From Irineochytrium annulatum (Eukaryota; Chytridiomycota; Chytridiomycetes; Chytridiales; Chytridiaceae): 15,252 nucleotides of DNA. Positions 1-8,713 of this stretch are shown here, piece by piece (the first letter of the stretch is position 1; every line of letters starts with the position of its first letter). The notes under the pieces were generated by a model, which saw only the letters and a program-made list of their open reading frames with translations, searched no databases and was not told the DNA's origin. A program made the translations under genes and the position numbers. The stretch covers positions 1 through 15,252 of the forward strand of contig JADGJL010000702.1 in the NCBI GenBank assembly GCA_027600665.1. The letters are read 5' to 3'.

Positions 1-1600
1 CTTCTGTGGGGACGGCGGTTTGTGCGGGGATGGTGGTGGCGGCAGTTTTGGTGCTGGCGGTGTCGGGGGAGGGTCGTTGATGGGTGGCCCAGAGCGGGGT
101 CGATCGACGGTGCGCTCCCGCGCTTGGGAGCGTTTAGCAGCGGGTTGGTCGACCTCGTATGCGAGGAGGCCGACGGAGCCGTCGGTGAGGATCTGAAGCC
201 CCAACTCGTGAATCTTCACCCAAAGAGCTCGTTTGATAAGCTCAATGTCGCGCTGTCAGGACCGCGTTTAGTATCTTAGAAATAAACATGTGAAACTTTG
301 GCAGACCTTCACATCCTCGGCCATTTCGTAGTCCTCCCTTTCGATCGCCGTTGCCTTAAGAACTTGCAACCGTGCAATCTCTTCACCGGCCTAAAGAAGT
401 CTCGTCAACAAAATGGTTGTTAGAACTCCCCCACCTTCTTTGCCAACTGATAAAGAATCTTCAAGACCTTCGCCAGAGGGAAGTTCTCGGCTTGTTACAG
501 TCAACAACAACCGTTATACCAAAGCAACGTACCCTTCACAGCGGCATCCTTCGCCGCTAGGACGGTCTCGATTAGCTTCGCGATATCCTCGTCGTTATAG
601 ATCGTGAATGCGAGGTCCCTAATCGACGGGATCGAAGACTTCTCCACTGACGGCTGCTTGATAGCTCCCCAAAGCGCCGCGTTGATGTTCTCGTGCGAGG
701 GCTGCCACTCCGGCTCGGGTTCTAAAGGGTCAAGGCCAACCAGCTTCAACATATTTGCGCTCGCGCCCTTGACAAAGTAGTCCGAGTCCATGATCTCTCC
801 GAGGACGTTGATGGCCACGATCCCGACCTGCGCACCAAAATTTCAGCACCCGGGCCAGCTTTTGTAACCGGAGTCCCCGCACCTGGTTATATAGATTGTA
901 CGTGTTGATGTAGTTCTGCCGCATCACGACCTTTACGAAGTCCCCCTCCGCGTCCAGATGGATAGACTTGAGTTCCCTCGCGTTGTAACCCGACCCGGCG
1001 TTTTCGCTCAGGGTCACGTACCCGAGCCTAGTAAACTCCACCTTCCGCTCCGGCGCCCCCTCGGCGCGACCCTTTACGACCTCCCGCTTCGGCCGACCCG
1101 CAGCCGCCGCCCCGCGCCTCGTCAGCGCCCCACCGCCGTCAAGCCCGAACTCCCCCTTGTGGGTGTCATCGTCGTTGTGCTCGTCCGCGCCGTGCTCATC
1201 GCGCGAACTGTGCGGCCGATCGTCATCGCCATCGTCGTCCTGGATCCCACCGGCCGCCGCGCCGCGTGGCCGGATGCTGCGGCCGATAAAGAGCTCGACT
1301 TTCGACGAGATCATGAAGTGGTGGCTAAGGATCTGGAGCTTGCGAATCCGGCAGTTACCCGGCGCCAGGTGGAGGATCAGCTGCTGTGGGTAGGTGCAGA
1401 ATCTGCAATGGCCCACGCCCAAGTCAGATTCCAGTGCTGCGCTCGCCCTTCTCCCAGCAATCGTACCGCTCGCTCCGCCAACCCTTTGCCCCCGGGTTGT
1501 GGTTCTGTGTCAGCAGCTCCTCTGGCGGGAAATCCTCGTCGAAGCTCGTGGCCGAGGCCACCTCGAATGGCAGCCGCTCGGCGTTGAGCGTTCGGGACAT
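1..1600 (-). CDS. CEP104: CEP104/FAP256-like ciliary tip and centriole protein, N-terminal part (partial at left edge)
   Basis: Six exons join in phase: 1600-1467, 1402-883, 827-533, 490-435, 390-307 and 252 to beyond 1, giving 447 residues and continuing off the window. Residues 1-85 and 165-230 form the jelly-roll (F5/8C-like) domain of CEP104. Family landmarks are GWRSERFC (40-47), CRIRKLQILSHHFMISSKVE (62-81), TRLGYVTL (169-176), ARELKSI (186-192) and YNLYNQVGIVAINVLGE (213-229). A coiled-coil stretch follows (about 290-390), including a PLAKVLKILYQLAKK segment and REDYEMAEDVK. From about 395 the chain is basic and proline-rich, as before the TOG domain of the family. CEP104 is known to bind EB1, tubulin and CP110 at growing ciliary tips and on centrioles. 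The start at 1600 was chosen because the N-terminus is then collinear with the family; an in-frame ATG at 1618 is the alternative. Residues 86-164 are an acidic low-complexity insert not found in animal CEP104. Confidence 0.85.
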
Positions 1601-2788
1601 CGCTGTCCTGGAGCCCAATCGTCAAAATTAGTTTCCCAGCAATGATCTGACACCGTCAACCGGACTGTGGCCTGTGGGGCGTTGACGGTCCTAGCTCGAG
1701 TTCGACGCTCCCTGGATCTCCAAAGCCAGCTCTTATTGCGATTGGATTCACTGAACGGGTGGTGGCGGATTGTGGTCGCTGCCATCAAGAAGGAAATGGT
1801 CCTGAGCGGAGGTGGAGCTTCTTGGGCATAATGATGCCTATTGTGAAGATAACTCTACTTGAGTTGTCGATGCGGCATTGCAATGTGGAGCGCGGTGTTC
1901 CATACCGACGTTTGCGGGCGAGACAACCGCTCCGGCGTTTCCCCCTCCACAATTGGGAGCTAATTGCTTTTTTCTAACTTTTTTGCCGATTAAGTGATCT
2001 GGAATTAAGGGCGATAGAAGTGTGGAGTCCGTATGTAGCTTCTTTATCCTTGGGGAACTGCCGGTTGCCCTTTTTCAAGTCCCCGAGGTCTGAGGTGGCG
2101 TTGAGAGCATTTGGACGGGATTGTACTGCCGGGTGATGCCGCAGGTCACGAGGCGGGCGTTGTCGAGGAGCGCGATGGCGGACGACAGGGTGGAAACAGC
2201 CGCTTAAGACAGCAACTTTTAGCAGGCGTAGATCTTGAGATTGCCGATGCCGTTTGGGATCGAGTAGCTGGATGATGCAGCACGATCAAGCAGCGAAGGA
2301 TGCATCCTCGAAGGCGCTATCAGATAGCGGTGTTCGAACTTTTAGTAATTGTACGAAGATTAGGAGATTAGTCGATAAGCCGGATAATCCCGACCGTCGT
2401 AATTGAAAATATAATCGTAAATTGGAGTTTTAAGTTCACATAAAAACAGGAGCATAGTTTTGTCACGAATTCCATCGTGTGGTGTGAGTCTACTCCAGTA
2501 CTAAAGGAGAAGAGTGTTTACCGCAGTGTCGTCGCCGGTCGCAGGAGAGGGTCGCAGAGGCGCCAGATCTCTCGGGATGGGGATGCCATGTCTCGCCCGC
2601 CGTCGTGTGCCGGTTCGAAGGTTGGTACCCGACATAGCCTTGCTTGTGTCTTGTTCGGATTTCATGGAACCTTGGAGTCCTTTCAAAAAACCGAGTCTCC
2701 TTCACTCCGTCCTCACCTCGTGCCAGCGCCCTTCCCATCCCAACTCATCCTCACCGTCGACATCTCGAGATCCAGCACCGACATCGTA
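1601..2788. other. Divergent intergenic region between the CEP104-like and membrane-protein genes
   Basis: This stretch separates the start of the minus-strand CEP104-like gene from the start of the plus-strand membrane-protein gene, so it should hold both promoters. No convincing gene was found. The last 100 bases before 2789 are pyrimidine-rich, as is common in fungal 5' leaders. Around 2075-2305 the minus strand shows short protein-like stretches with coding-like third positions (separate entry). Several short open frames (for example 1759-1977 plus, 2490-2738 minus) look like chance frames. Confidence 0.5.
2075..2305 (-). pseudogene. Possible coding remnant or undetected small exons (unrecognised)
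   Basis: On the minus strand, 2305-2219 is a 28-codon frame from ATG reading MHPSLLDRAASSSY then SIPNGIGNLKIYAC. It stops at TAA, and 2203-2075 then gives a second 42-codon frame containing STLSSAIALLDNARLVTCGI and a TGA stop. Both use mostly C or G at third positions, like the real exons here and unlike the surrounding AT-rich spacer. No GT-AG pair joins them cleanly. They may be a decayed gene, a short gene with unusual splicing, or chance. No family is recognised. Confidence 0.2.
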
Positions 2789-3333
2789 ATGGCCCTCGAC
2801 ATCCAGATCCCCAACAGCGTCGAGGTGAGTTTTCGGTTGGTCGTGCCCATGCCTCCACCCGTGCCGATCTGACGCTCCGTTCTCCCCAGGACGGTCTTTT
2901 CATCGCCGCGGTCGTCATCATCATCATCTTCTGCTTCTGGTGCTGTCGCTGCTGCCGGAGATGCTGCGGTTGCCAGTCCGAGCGCGATCGCAAGCGAGCC
3001 GCCAAGTGCGCCCACCAGGCAGCCGTTCAAGCCGCGCAGCGAGACCTCGAGCTGGGGCAGGTCAACGCGCGCGCGTCCGTCATCCCGCAGGTCGTGACAC
3101 CGGTGACGGGCCCCGCGCCCGCGTCCCAGCCAAACCCGCCGGCGCTGCCGCCCCGGCAGCCAGAGCCGCAGTTCGTGGTAGCGGTGCCGCAAGAGTTTGT
3201 TGTGGCGGTGCCGGACAGCGGCGCGTCGGGATCCATGGCGAGGCCGGAGGACGCGCCGCCGGCGTATGACAACGCTAACGCCAAGAACGTCAGCAAGGGC
3301 AGTGCGAAGGGGTCGGGGACTGGCCGGCGGTAG
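2789..3333 (+). CDS. Small single-pass membrane protein with Cys-rich juxtamembrane cluster and PPAY motif
   Basis: Two exons, 2789-2824 and 2890-3333, are separated by a 65-nt intron (GTGAGT...CCCCAG) and encode 159 residues. A 12-residue N-terminus precedes one strongly hydrophobic segment (about 14-29, with VVIIIIF). Directly after it lie eight cysteines in 14 residues (27-40) among arginines, a pattern typical of palmitoylated juxtamembrane regions. The rest is soluble: a basic, alanine-rich helix (about 41-70), a Pro/Ala/Val stretch with a near-tandem repeat (QFVVAVP, EFVVAVP), then APPAYD with PPAY at 135-138. PPxY motifs bind WW domains of NEDD4/Rsp5-type ubiquitin ligases. No signal peptide is seen, so a signal-anchor with cytosolic C-terminus is inferred. 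No named family is recognised. An in-frame upstream ATG at 2477 exists, but the short start at 2789 directly before the membrane segment is preferred. Confidence 0.7.
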
Positions 3334-4131
3334 CTTGGCGTGGCTGTGATGGCGCGCGCGTGTAGTTATACTTAAGCAGCAGACAGTTGACTTACGATCC
3401 TGAGTTGGATTGAAGGAGAAGGGCGTCATCGAAATGTAGTGTTACTTCATCAGCGGGCCACCACTGCCTTTCATTCACATAGCAGATTCAAGGGCCTCTT
3501 TTCCACGACAGTTATTTAATAGATGTTTATTGTATTAACCTTGGTTATTGTGCGTGAGATTGAGTATGGAAGTGTTGCTAATCAGGCGTCACCCTATCGC
3601 CCTGTCGGAAAAACATAGCCTTCAGTAAGGGTGTGCTAATGTGTTCAATCCGTCCGTTCATGCATATATATTAGCAGACCACGGCCCAAGTGCACCTCGT
3701 CGACATGCGCACATTCCTGCAAACCGAAATCACAAGCGTTCGAAGCTTAAACGCTTACTGGACAACGGTGCCAAACGTGGTTGATGTCCCTTCACTATTT
3801 GTATTTTCGCGACTATACCACCCCTACCGGAGATAAGAATGTGGACGCTGCCTGGCGCTCCTCAATGGCCATCCACCCTAAGTTGCCCAGAACTCGCAGA
3901 AATCCGCAAAGGATAAACATTCCTTAAAACCTTCCGCACTTTATTGAAATGAAATAATAGCTTATCTATAGAAGTGCTTCATCCGGATTTAAAGGAAAAA
4001 AAAAACCCCCACCACTATGAGGAATCAAACCATATAAATATAAGAAAATACAATAAGGCAAGCAACAAATTATGAACAAGTATGCAGGTGAAGTCTACAC
4101 AACCCTGCTTAAGAAGCGCGCAAGCGTAAAA
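3334..4131. other. Convergent intergenic region (3' flanks)
   Basis: This is the gap between the stop of the plus-strand membrane-protein gene and the stop of the minus-strand elongation factor gene. It is AT-richer than the genes and carries an A9 C5 run near 3998-4011. An AATAAA hexamer lies on the minus strand at 3945-3940, about 190 bases past the elongation factor stop. No gene, RNA or repeat was recognised. Confidence 0.5.
3940..3945 (-). terminator. Candidate polyadenylation hexamer AATAAA for the eEF2 gene
   Basis: AATAAA reads on the minus strand in an AT-rich stretch about 190 bases downstream of the eEF2 stop codon. Position and orientation fit a poly(A) signal, but fungal signals are loose and no transcript end is available. 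Confidence 0.3.
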
Positions 4132-6829
4132 TCACATCCTATCCAGGAAGTTTGAGATATCGGGTATGGCTACCGGCAACCCCTTCCTCTTCCTGACACC
4201 CTGCACAACACCCTCCGCCCTCGATCCCTTGGTCAACGGCGACCCGAACCCTTCCATGACGCCCCAGTGATCAAACACGCACTGCGGGAACGCCTGCCCG
4301 CCCGTCGCCTCTCTCAGCGCGCCCGAGAACCCGAACGACTCCGCGACAGGCAGGTAAGCCCTGATGGTCCTCATCGTCCCCCGCGCGTCCACCTCCTCGC
4401 CTATCACCCGTCCCCGCCGCATGCTCAGACAAGCGTACACGCCCCCGACGGCCGACTCGGGCGCTCGGCACTCGACGAGGTACACGGGCTCCTGCAGCGT
4501 CGGCGCCCCGCTGAGCACGGAGGCGTGCATGGCCCTCCGGCACGTGGGCATCACCTGACCCCCACCTCGGTGGACGGCGTCCCTGTGGAGGACCATGTCG
4601 ACCAGGTTGAACCTGACGCCCCGCACGGGCTCGTCCGCCAGGGGACCCTCCTTGGTCGCCCACTGGAAGGCCGCGCCGCAGCTGTCGCGGGCGTCCTGGA
4701 TGTACGCGACGGCCCGCGTCGTGTCGACGAGCACGTTGGCGCCCGTCGTGTCCGGGCCGAAGCACCAGATCCTTCGCGCGTCCGACACGTCCCACCCGTG
4801 GTCCTCCGCAAGCGCCCGCGCGCGGTCCTTGGGATCCGCGCGAGCGCCTACCCTCCCGAGCGCGCCGCGCTCGATCTCGGCGGTGAGGTCCTCGCCCAGC
4901 GGCTCCGCGCGCATGAAGATCCTGTTGTGTCGGTTCGGGGACTTGGCGAGAGCGAGGACGGTCGACTCGGTCGTGACGGTCTCGCGGTACGGCACGATGG
5001 GGTCGCCCCGCTTGAGCGGCACACGCGCGAGCTCCTTCTCGAGGTCGTTGAGGCAAACCTCCACGTGGAGCTCCCCGGCTCCGGCGACGATGTGCTCGCC
5101 CGAGTCGGAGGTGTAGCACTTCACGCACGGGTCCGACTTGGCGAGCCGTCGGAGGCCCTCGATGAGCTTCGGAAGATCCGCCCCATGGACGACGTCGACG
5201 GCCACCTGGACGACGGGGCTGACGGAGAAGTTCATGACCCGGAGCGCGTGCGCCGACTCGGATGTCGTGATCGTCCCGGACTTGACGAGGTACTGATCGA
5301 TGCCGACGAGCCCGACGACGCAACCCGCCGGACACCCCTCGACGGACGACACCTTCCCTCCCATCATGACGACCGTCCTCTGCACGGGCTTGATCGCGAG
5401 GTCGTCCTTCCTCCCGAACACAAAGTTCGGCCCCATGATCCGCACCTGCTGGCCGGGCCTCACGACGCCCGAGAACACCCTCCCGAGCGCGTAGAACCTG
5501 CCCGCGTTCGAAGGCACCATCTTGGACACGTACACCATCAGCGGCCCCTCCGGGTCGCACGCGCGGATGGCCTGCGCGCAGGCGTCATCCATGGGTCCCT
5601 CGTACAGCATCTCGGCGCGGTACGCCTGCGCCGCGACGGGCGATGGCAGGTGAATGCAGACGAGCTCCAGCATGGCGTCGGCGGCCGGGAGGAACGCCCT
5701 CATGACGGCCTTGAGGAGGTCCTTGCCCGTGAGGGCCAGCTCGCCAGATTTGAGGCGGATGCGGAGCTGGTCGAGTACCGAGGGGAGCTTGTCAGGGTTC
5801 GGGTTGGTGAAGGTGAGGTCGAAGAGACGGTAGATGGGCTCGAGGACGAACATGTTGAAGCCACGCTCGAGCGTGGCGCCGGTAGAGGGGTCGACGGCGG
5901 AGGTGGTCCACTTGCGGGTGCGCGGGTTGAAGTAGTGGTCACCCCAGAGACGCTCCATGAGCTTCTCCTTGCTGACGCCGAACTTCTCCGAGTAGCGCTG
6001 CGCGAATTGGCGGAGCGTGAAGGCCCAGCCGTGAAGGCCGGCACCGAAGGCGACGTTGCCCAGGCTCGGGTCCATCCTGACGTTCGCGAGCTGGTTGTCG
6101 GCGTAGGTCGCGATGACCACGTTCACGGTCTCGACCGTCCGAAGGAACGACTGCATAACGTTGGGAACGAATAGCAGGCTTAGATTGTGTGCATGCGAAA
6201 CTACGATGGAAGAAAGCAAAACAAGAAAAACCAACCTGGTAAAGCGACTCCTTGTCAACCTGCAGCTCCAGCAGGGCGCGATCGACCTTGTTGATGATCA
6301 TCGCGGGCCTGATCCTCTCGGTGAGCGCCTGCCTCAGCACCGTCTCGGTCTGGACGCAGACGCCGTCTACCGCGTCCACGACCACGAGCGCGCCGTCCGT
6401 GACCCTGAGGGCCGCCGTGACCTCTGACGAGAAGTCAACGTGTCCCGGCGAGTCGATCAGGTTGACCAGGAAGTCATCGCCGTCGACGCCGGGCTCGGTT
6501 ATGTCCTTGACGACCGACGGGTCGACATCGAAGGCCATCGTGACGGCAGTCGATTTGATCGTGATGCCGCGCTCCTTCTCGTCCTCGCGGCCGTCCGTGA
6601 AGAGAGCACCACCGGCCTGGGCCGCCGAGATCAGGCCGGCCCTTTGGACGAGGTGGTCGGTCAGCGTCGACTTGCCGTGGTCAACATGCTAACAGGGGAA
6701 AAAAAACGGGTTCAGGATATAGCACTGCTGAAATGAAAATAAATGACTTACGGCGATCACGGAGATGTTCCTAACGTTCTGTCGCTTATTCATCAACGCC
6801 CGCACTTGGTCCGTCGTGAAGTTCACCAT
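4132..6829 (-). CDS. EFT2: Translation elongation factor 2 (eEF2), complete, somewhat divergent
   Basis: Three exons, 6829-6752, 6688-6236 and 6150-4132, give 849 residues, matching the family length of about 842-858. eEF2 is the cytosolic GTPase that drives ribosomal translocation. Visible landmarks are the MVNFT start, the G1 loop HVDHGKST (27-34), DSPGH (105-109), NKVD (159-162), [82 protein letters not shown] and the C-terminal NFLDRM. The diphthamide histidine is present in DAVHRGGGQ (H704), so diphthamide modification and toxin ADP-ribosylation would be possible. The Thr targeted by eEF2 kinase in animals is kept (T57, FTD). Introns are 63 and 85 nt. Switch I differs from the usual near-invariant sequence: [16 protein letters not shown] rather than GETRFTDTRKDEQERC. 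It could be a second, faster-evolving copy. The symbol is the yeast name for the family. Confidence 0.93.
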
Positions 6830-7054
6830 CTTGACTTGTAGCTTTTTATCTGGGGATCGAGAGTTGGCGTTTGTGCGCGCCGTCGACGTCGTGTCCTTCA
6901 CGTCCTTATCCTGCTGTGCGATCGAGTATTCTTCTGATCGGGGGCAGAAAGGTGAATTGAAGTCGCCGTCCGCGAGTTTCTTTTAAGAAGAGAGTATTGC
7001 AGGTCGACTCCGCCACAGCCTACCACACTTACCCTCAGCCTTGACCACCGCACA

Positions 7055-7113
7055 CCGTGTCCCTGCAGTTTCGCACCCCTGAAAGCATGATATACGCACT
7101 GACAGGGACACGG
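7055..7113. repeat. Inverted repeat, 11-bp perfect arms, 37-nt loop
   Basis: CCGTGTCCCTG at 7055-7065 is exactly complementary to CAGGGACACGG at 7103-7113. It lies about 230-285 bases upstream of the eEF2 ATG. It could be a hairpin in a leader RNA or a binding site, or chance. Confidence 0.5.
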
Positions 7114-7204
7114 GCTGGCTCAGTTTATGGGTCTTGTGTCTTCTTGGCAAGGCGGATACGACACATAGCCCCTTCTTCGGACATATCCGACCGAAAGCAT
7201 GATA
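7081..7204. repeat. Pair of 12-bp direct repeats (GAAAGCATGATA)
   Basis: GAAAGCATGATA occurs at 7081-7092 and again at 7193-7204, both in the upstream region of eEF2. The first copy lies inside the loop of the inverted repeat. A shared regulatory site is possible but unproven. Confidence 0.45.
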
Positions 7205-7520
7205 GATAGGTCCAGGAGGCTTGGCACTGGCAGCGAAAGAAAGGGTTGTACTAAACATGTTGCCACGAAAGCATTGCATCAACCCTGGCGTCAACGGCTA
7301 CGTTCCTTATTTACTGTATTCCTTTCTTCCCATAAACAAAATGAAGTACATGAAGATAAACAGGGAAGATGGGTGATACACGGATTTAAAAAAGGCGTGG
7401 GGCGAAACGACATTCTTTCGAGGTCAATCAAAAAATGAGTGGGGTGGAACATAAACACATATGGAACTCAGGACTCTGACGGTAGGAGGGCGATTTCTTC
7501 ACCCAAACATCGCAAGCAAT

Positions 7521-8331
7521 CTACTGGCAGTGATGCTTGTGCTTGTGGGTCTTGCCATCGGGGTAGCTGGTTTGAAATAAATAAGTACACACGAACGGAA
7601 AGGCAACAAGAAATGAGACTTACTTGGAGACGAAGTCGGGGTGCGACTCCCACCCGGGCTTGACGTTGCCCCTGAACTCAGCCGCGGCGGCCTCAGAGTG
7701 CTCCTTGCCATGGTGCTAGAAGCAACACGAAAACCAATTCAATCTCAGGTAAATCTTTGTACAAAAAAGGTAGGTGTGCGTACCTTCAGCCACTCTTTGT
7801 ACGAAGAAGGGGAAGGGAACGAAATGGTAAGAAACATCAATCGACCGCGTCCAAATGAAGGTAAAAAAAGAGACCAACTCACCCTCGTAGAGGAGGTAGC
7901 CAGCACCAGCGACAGCGACCGCGCCGGCGATACCGCCGAGGACCTTCTCACCCTATTTTTCAAAGACAAACGATTAGATAGAGCTCTTGCAAAAGTAGCT
8001 GCCAAGAGTTCTAATGAGAATTTGGTCACGATCAACGTCGCGAAGGCCAGACAATTGAATGCCTCACGACCCACGGCCCTGAACACGCATGATCCAACAA
8101 AAGGGCGTGAGGGCTCACCTCGTATCCACCGCCAGCGGTGAAAGACTGCTCGATCTGTGATGATGATGATCATGTTCAGTAACCTCGACATCGCGCGATC
8201 AAACCGTTTCCCTCGCTGACCTGGTTGATGATGTTCTGTTGTTTTATCGTAACGGGGATTCGGGGGAGAGATCAAGGTTAGTGCGAATGTCCCTCCCCTC
8301 TTCACCTCTGCAAGCGACCGCGACTGACCAT
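7521..8331 (-). CDS. 90-residue glycine-rich protein with glycine-zipper-like segment and His-rich tail; seven exons
   Basis: Proposed exons are 8331-8329 (ATG only), 8235-8221, 8154-8119, 7952-7883, 7794-7784, 7715-7624 and 7566-7521. They total 273 nt, exactly 91 codons with stop, and every junction is GT-AG. The protein begins MNIINQIEQSFTAGGGYE. It continues with a glycine/alanine segment, GGIAGAVAVAGAGYLLYE (about 23-40), that resembles a glycine-zipper membrane or packing helix. Next come HHGKEHSEAAAAEF and KPGWESHPDF, then a histidine-rich tail (KTHKHKHHCQ) that could bind metal. Intron lengths are 93, 66, 166, 88, 68 and 57 nt, and CACTAACC precedes the first acceptor. No named family is recognised. 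The weakest point is the 11-nt exon at 7794-7784: the next acceptor over would bring an early stop. The gene lies 691 bases upstream of the eEF2 start on the same strand, with no functional link evident. Confidence 0.6.
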
Positions 8332-8713
8332 GATGGATGGGATTGATTGATGTGGAGGGATGATCGGAACTTCGACGAAAAGCGTTGAACTTTGCAAAAG
8401 TAGCGACTTTTGAATCGCGATTCGCGATGGGATGTGGCGTCGTAATTGGTTTCTGGCAGGTCGAAGGTCGAGACCGTTGGTGGCGTTGCATCTTCGCTGG
8501 TTCTGAACACGACCTTCAACGCGTTGTTCTCTTTCTTTTAGCGTTCATGAAGTATCTTTTGATTTGAAAGGGGCAGAATGGGATCGCCTGCAATGTGCAA
8601 TGTGTAGCATACTTTTCATCCCATATTAATACCTATATCATACTGTATGCCATATTAATACCTGTCGTACGTACGGTTCATACCCATAGCTACAGGCACA
8701 AGTGTCATCGCAC
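8332..8713. promoter_or_regulatory. Divergent promoter region between the glycine-rich gene and the F-box-like gene
   Basis: This short spacer lies between two divergently transcribed genes. The half near the F-box-like gene is AT-rich and repeat-bearing. It has a tandem CAATGTG pair at 8591-8604, a 14-bp direct repeat at 8621-8634 and 8650-8663, and the palindrome CGTACGTACG at 8666-8675. The other half is likely 5' leader of the glycine-rich gene. No RNA gene is seen. Confidence 0.45.
8621..8663. repeat. Direct repeat CCATATTAATACCT, two copies
   Basis: Two identical 14-bp copies lie at 8621-8634 and 8650-8663, 29 bp apart start to start, 50-90 bases before the F-box-like ATG. Each contains the palindrome ATTAAT. 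Position suggests a promoter element. Confidence 0.55.

Larger units (their letters stand above)
6830..7520. other. Upstream region of eEF2, between two minus-strand genes
   Basis: This holds the eEF2 promoter and 5' leader and the 3' flank of the small glycine-rich gene. The notable contents are an 11-bp perfect inverted repeat (7055-7065 and 7103-7113) and a 12-bp direct repeat (7081-7092 and 7193-7204). A 103-codon minus frame at 6983-7294 shows no family feature or coding-like composition. A non-coding first exon of eEF2 may lie here, but it cannot be placed. Confidence 0.45.

Noticed and set aside
958..1587. A 209-codon plus-strand frame opposite CEP104
   Set aside because: It lies antisense to well-matched CEP104 exons and has no family features.
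2713..3429. A 238-codon minus-strand frame opposite the membrane-protein gene
   Set aside because: It is Arg/His/Asp-rich mirror sequence of the plus-strand exon, and the plus strand has a good intron, a membrane segment and PPAY.
4267..6174. A 635-codon open frame on the plus strand, and a 429-codon minus frame at 4271-5560
   Set aside because: Both are shadows of the eEF2 main exon. High G/C third positions keep other frames open; their composition is Arg/Pro/Gly-rich with no domain.
6983..7294. A 103-codon minus-strand frame upstream of eEF2
   Set aside because: Mixed composition, no motif, no plausible splice links, and it overlaps the likely eEF2 promoter.
8702..8704. GTG as start of the F-box-like protein
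   Set aside because: Eukaryotic initiation at GTG is very unlikely, and an ATG follows four codons later.
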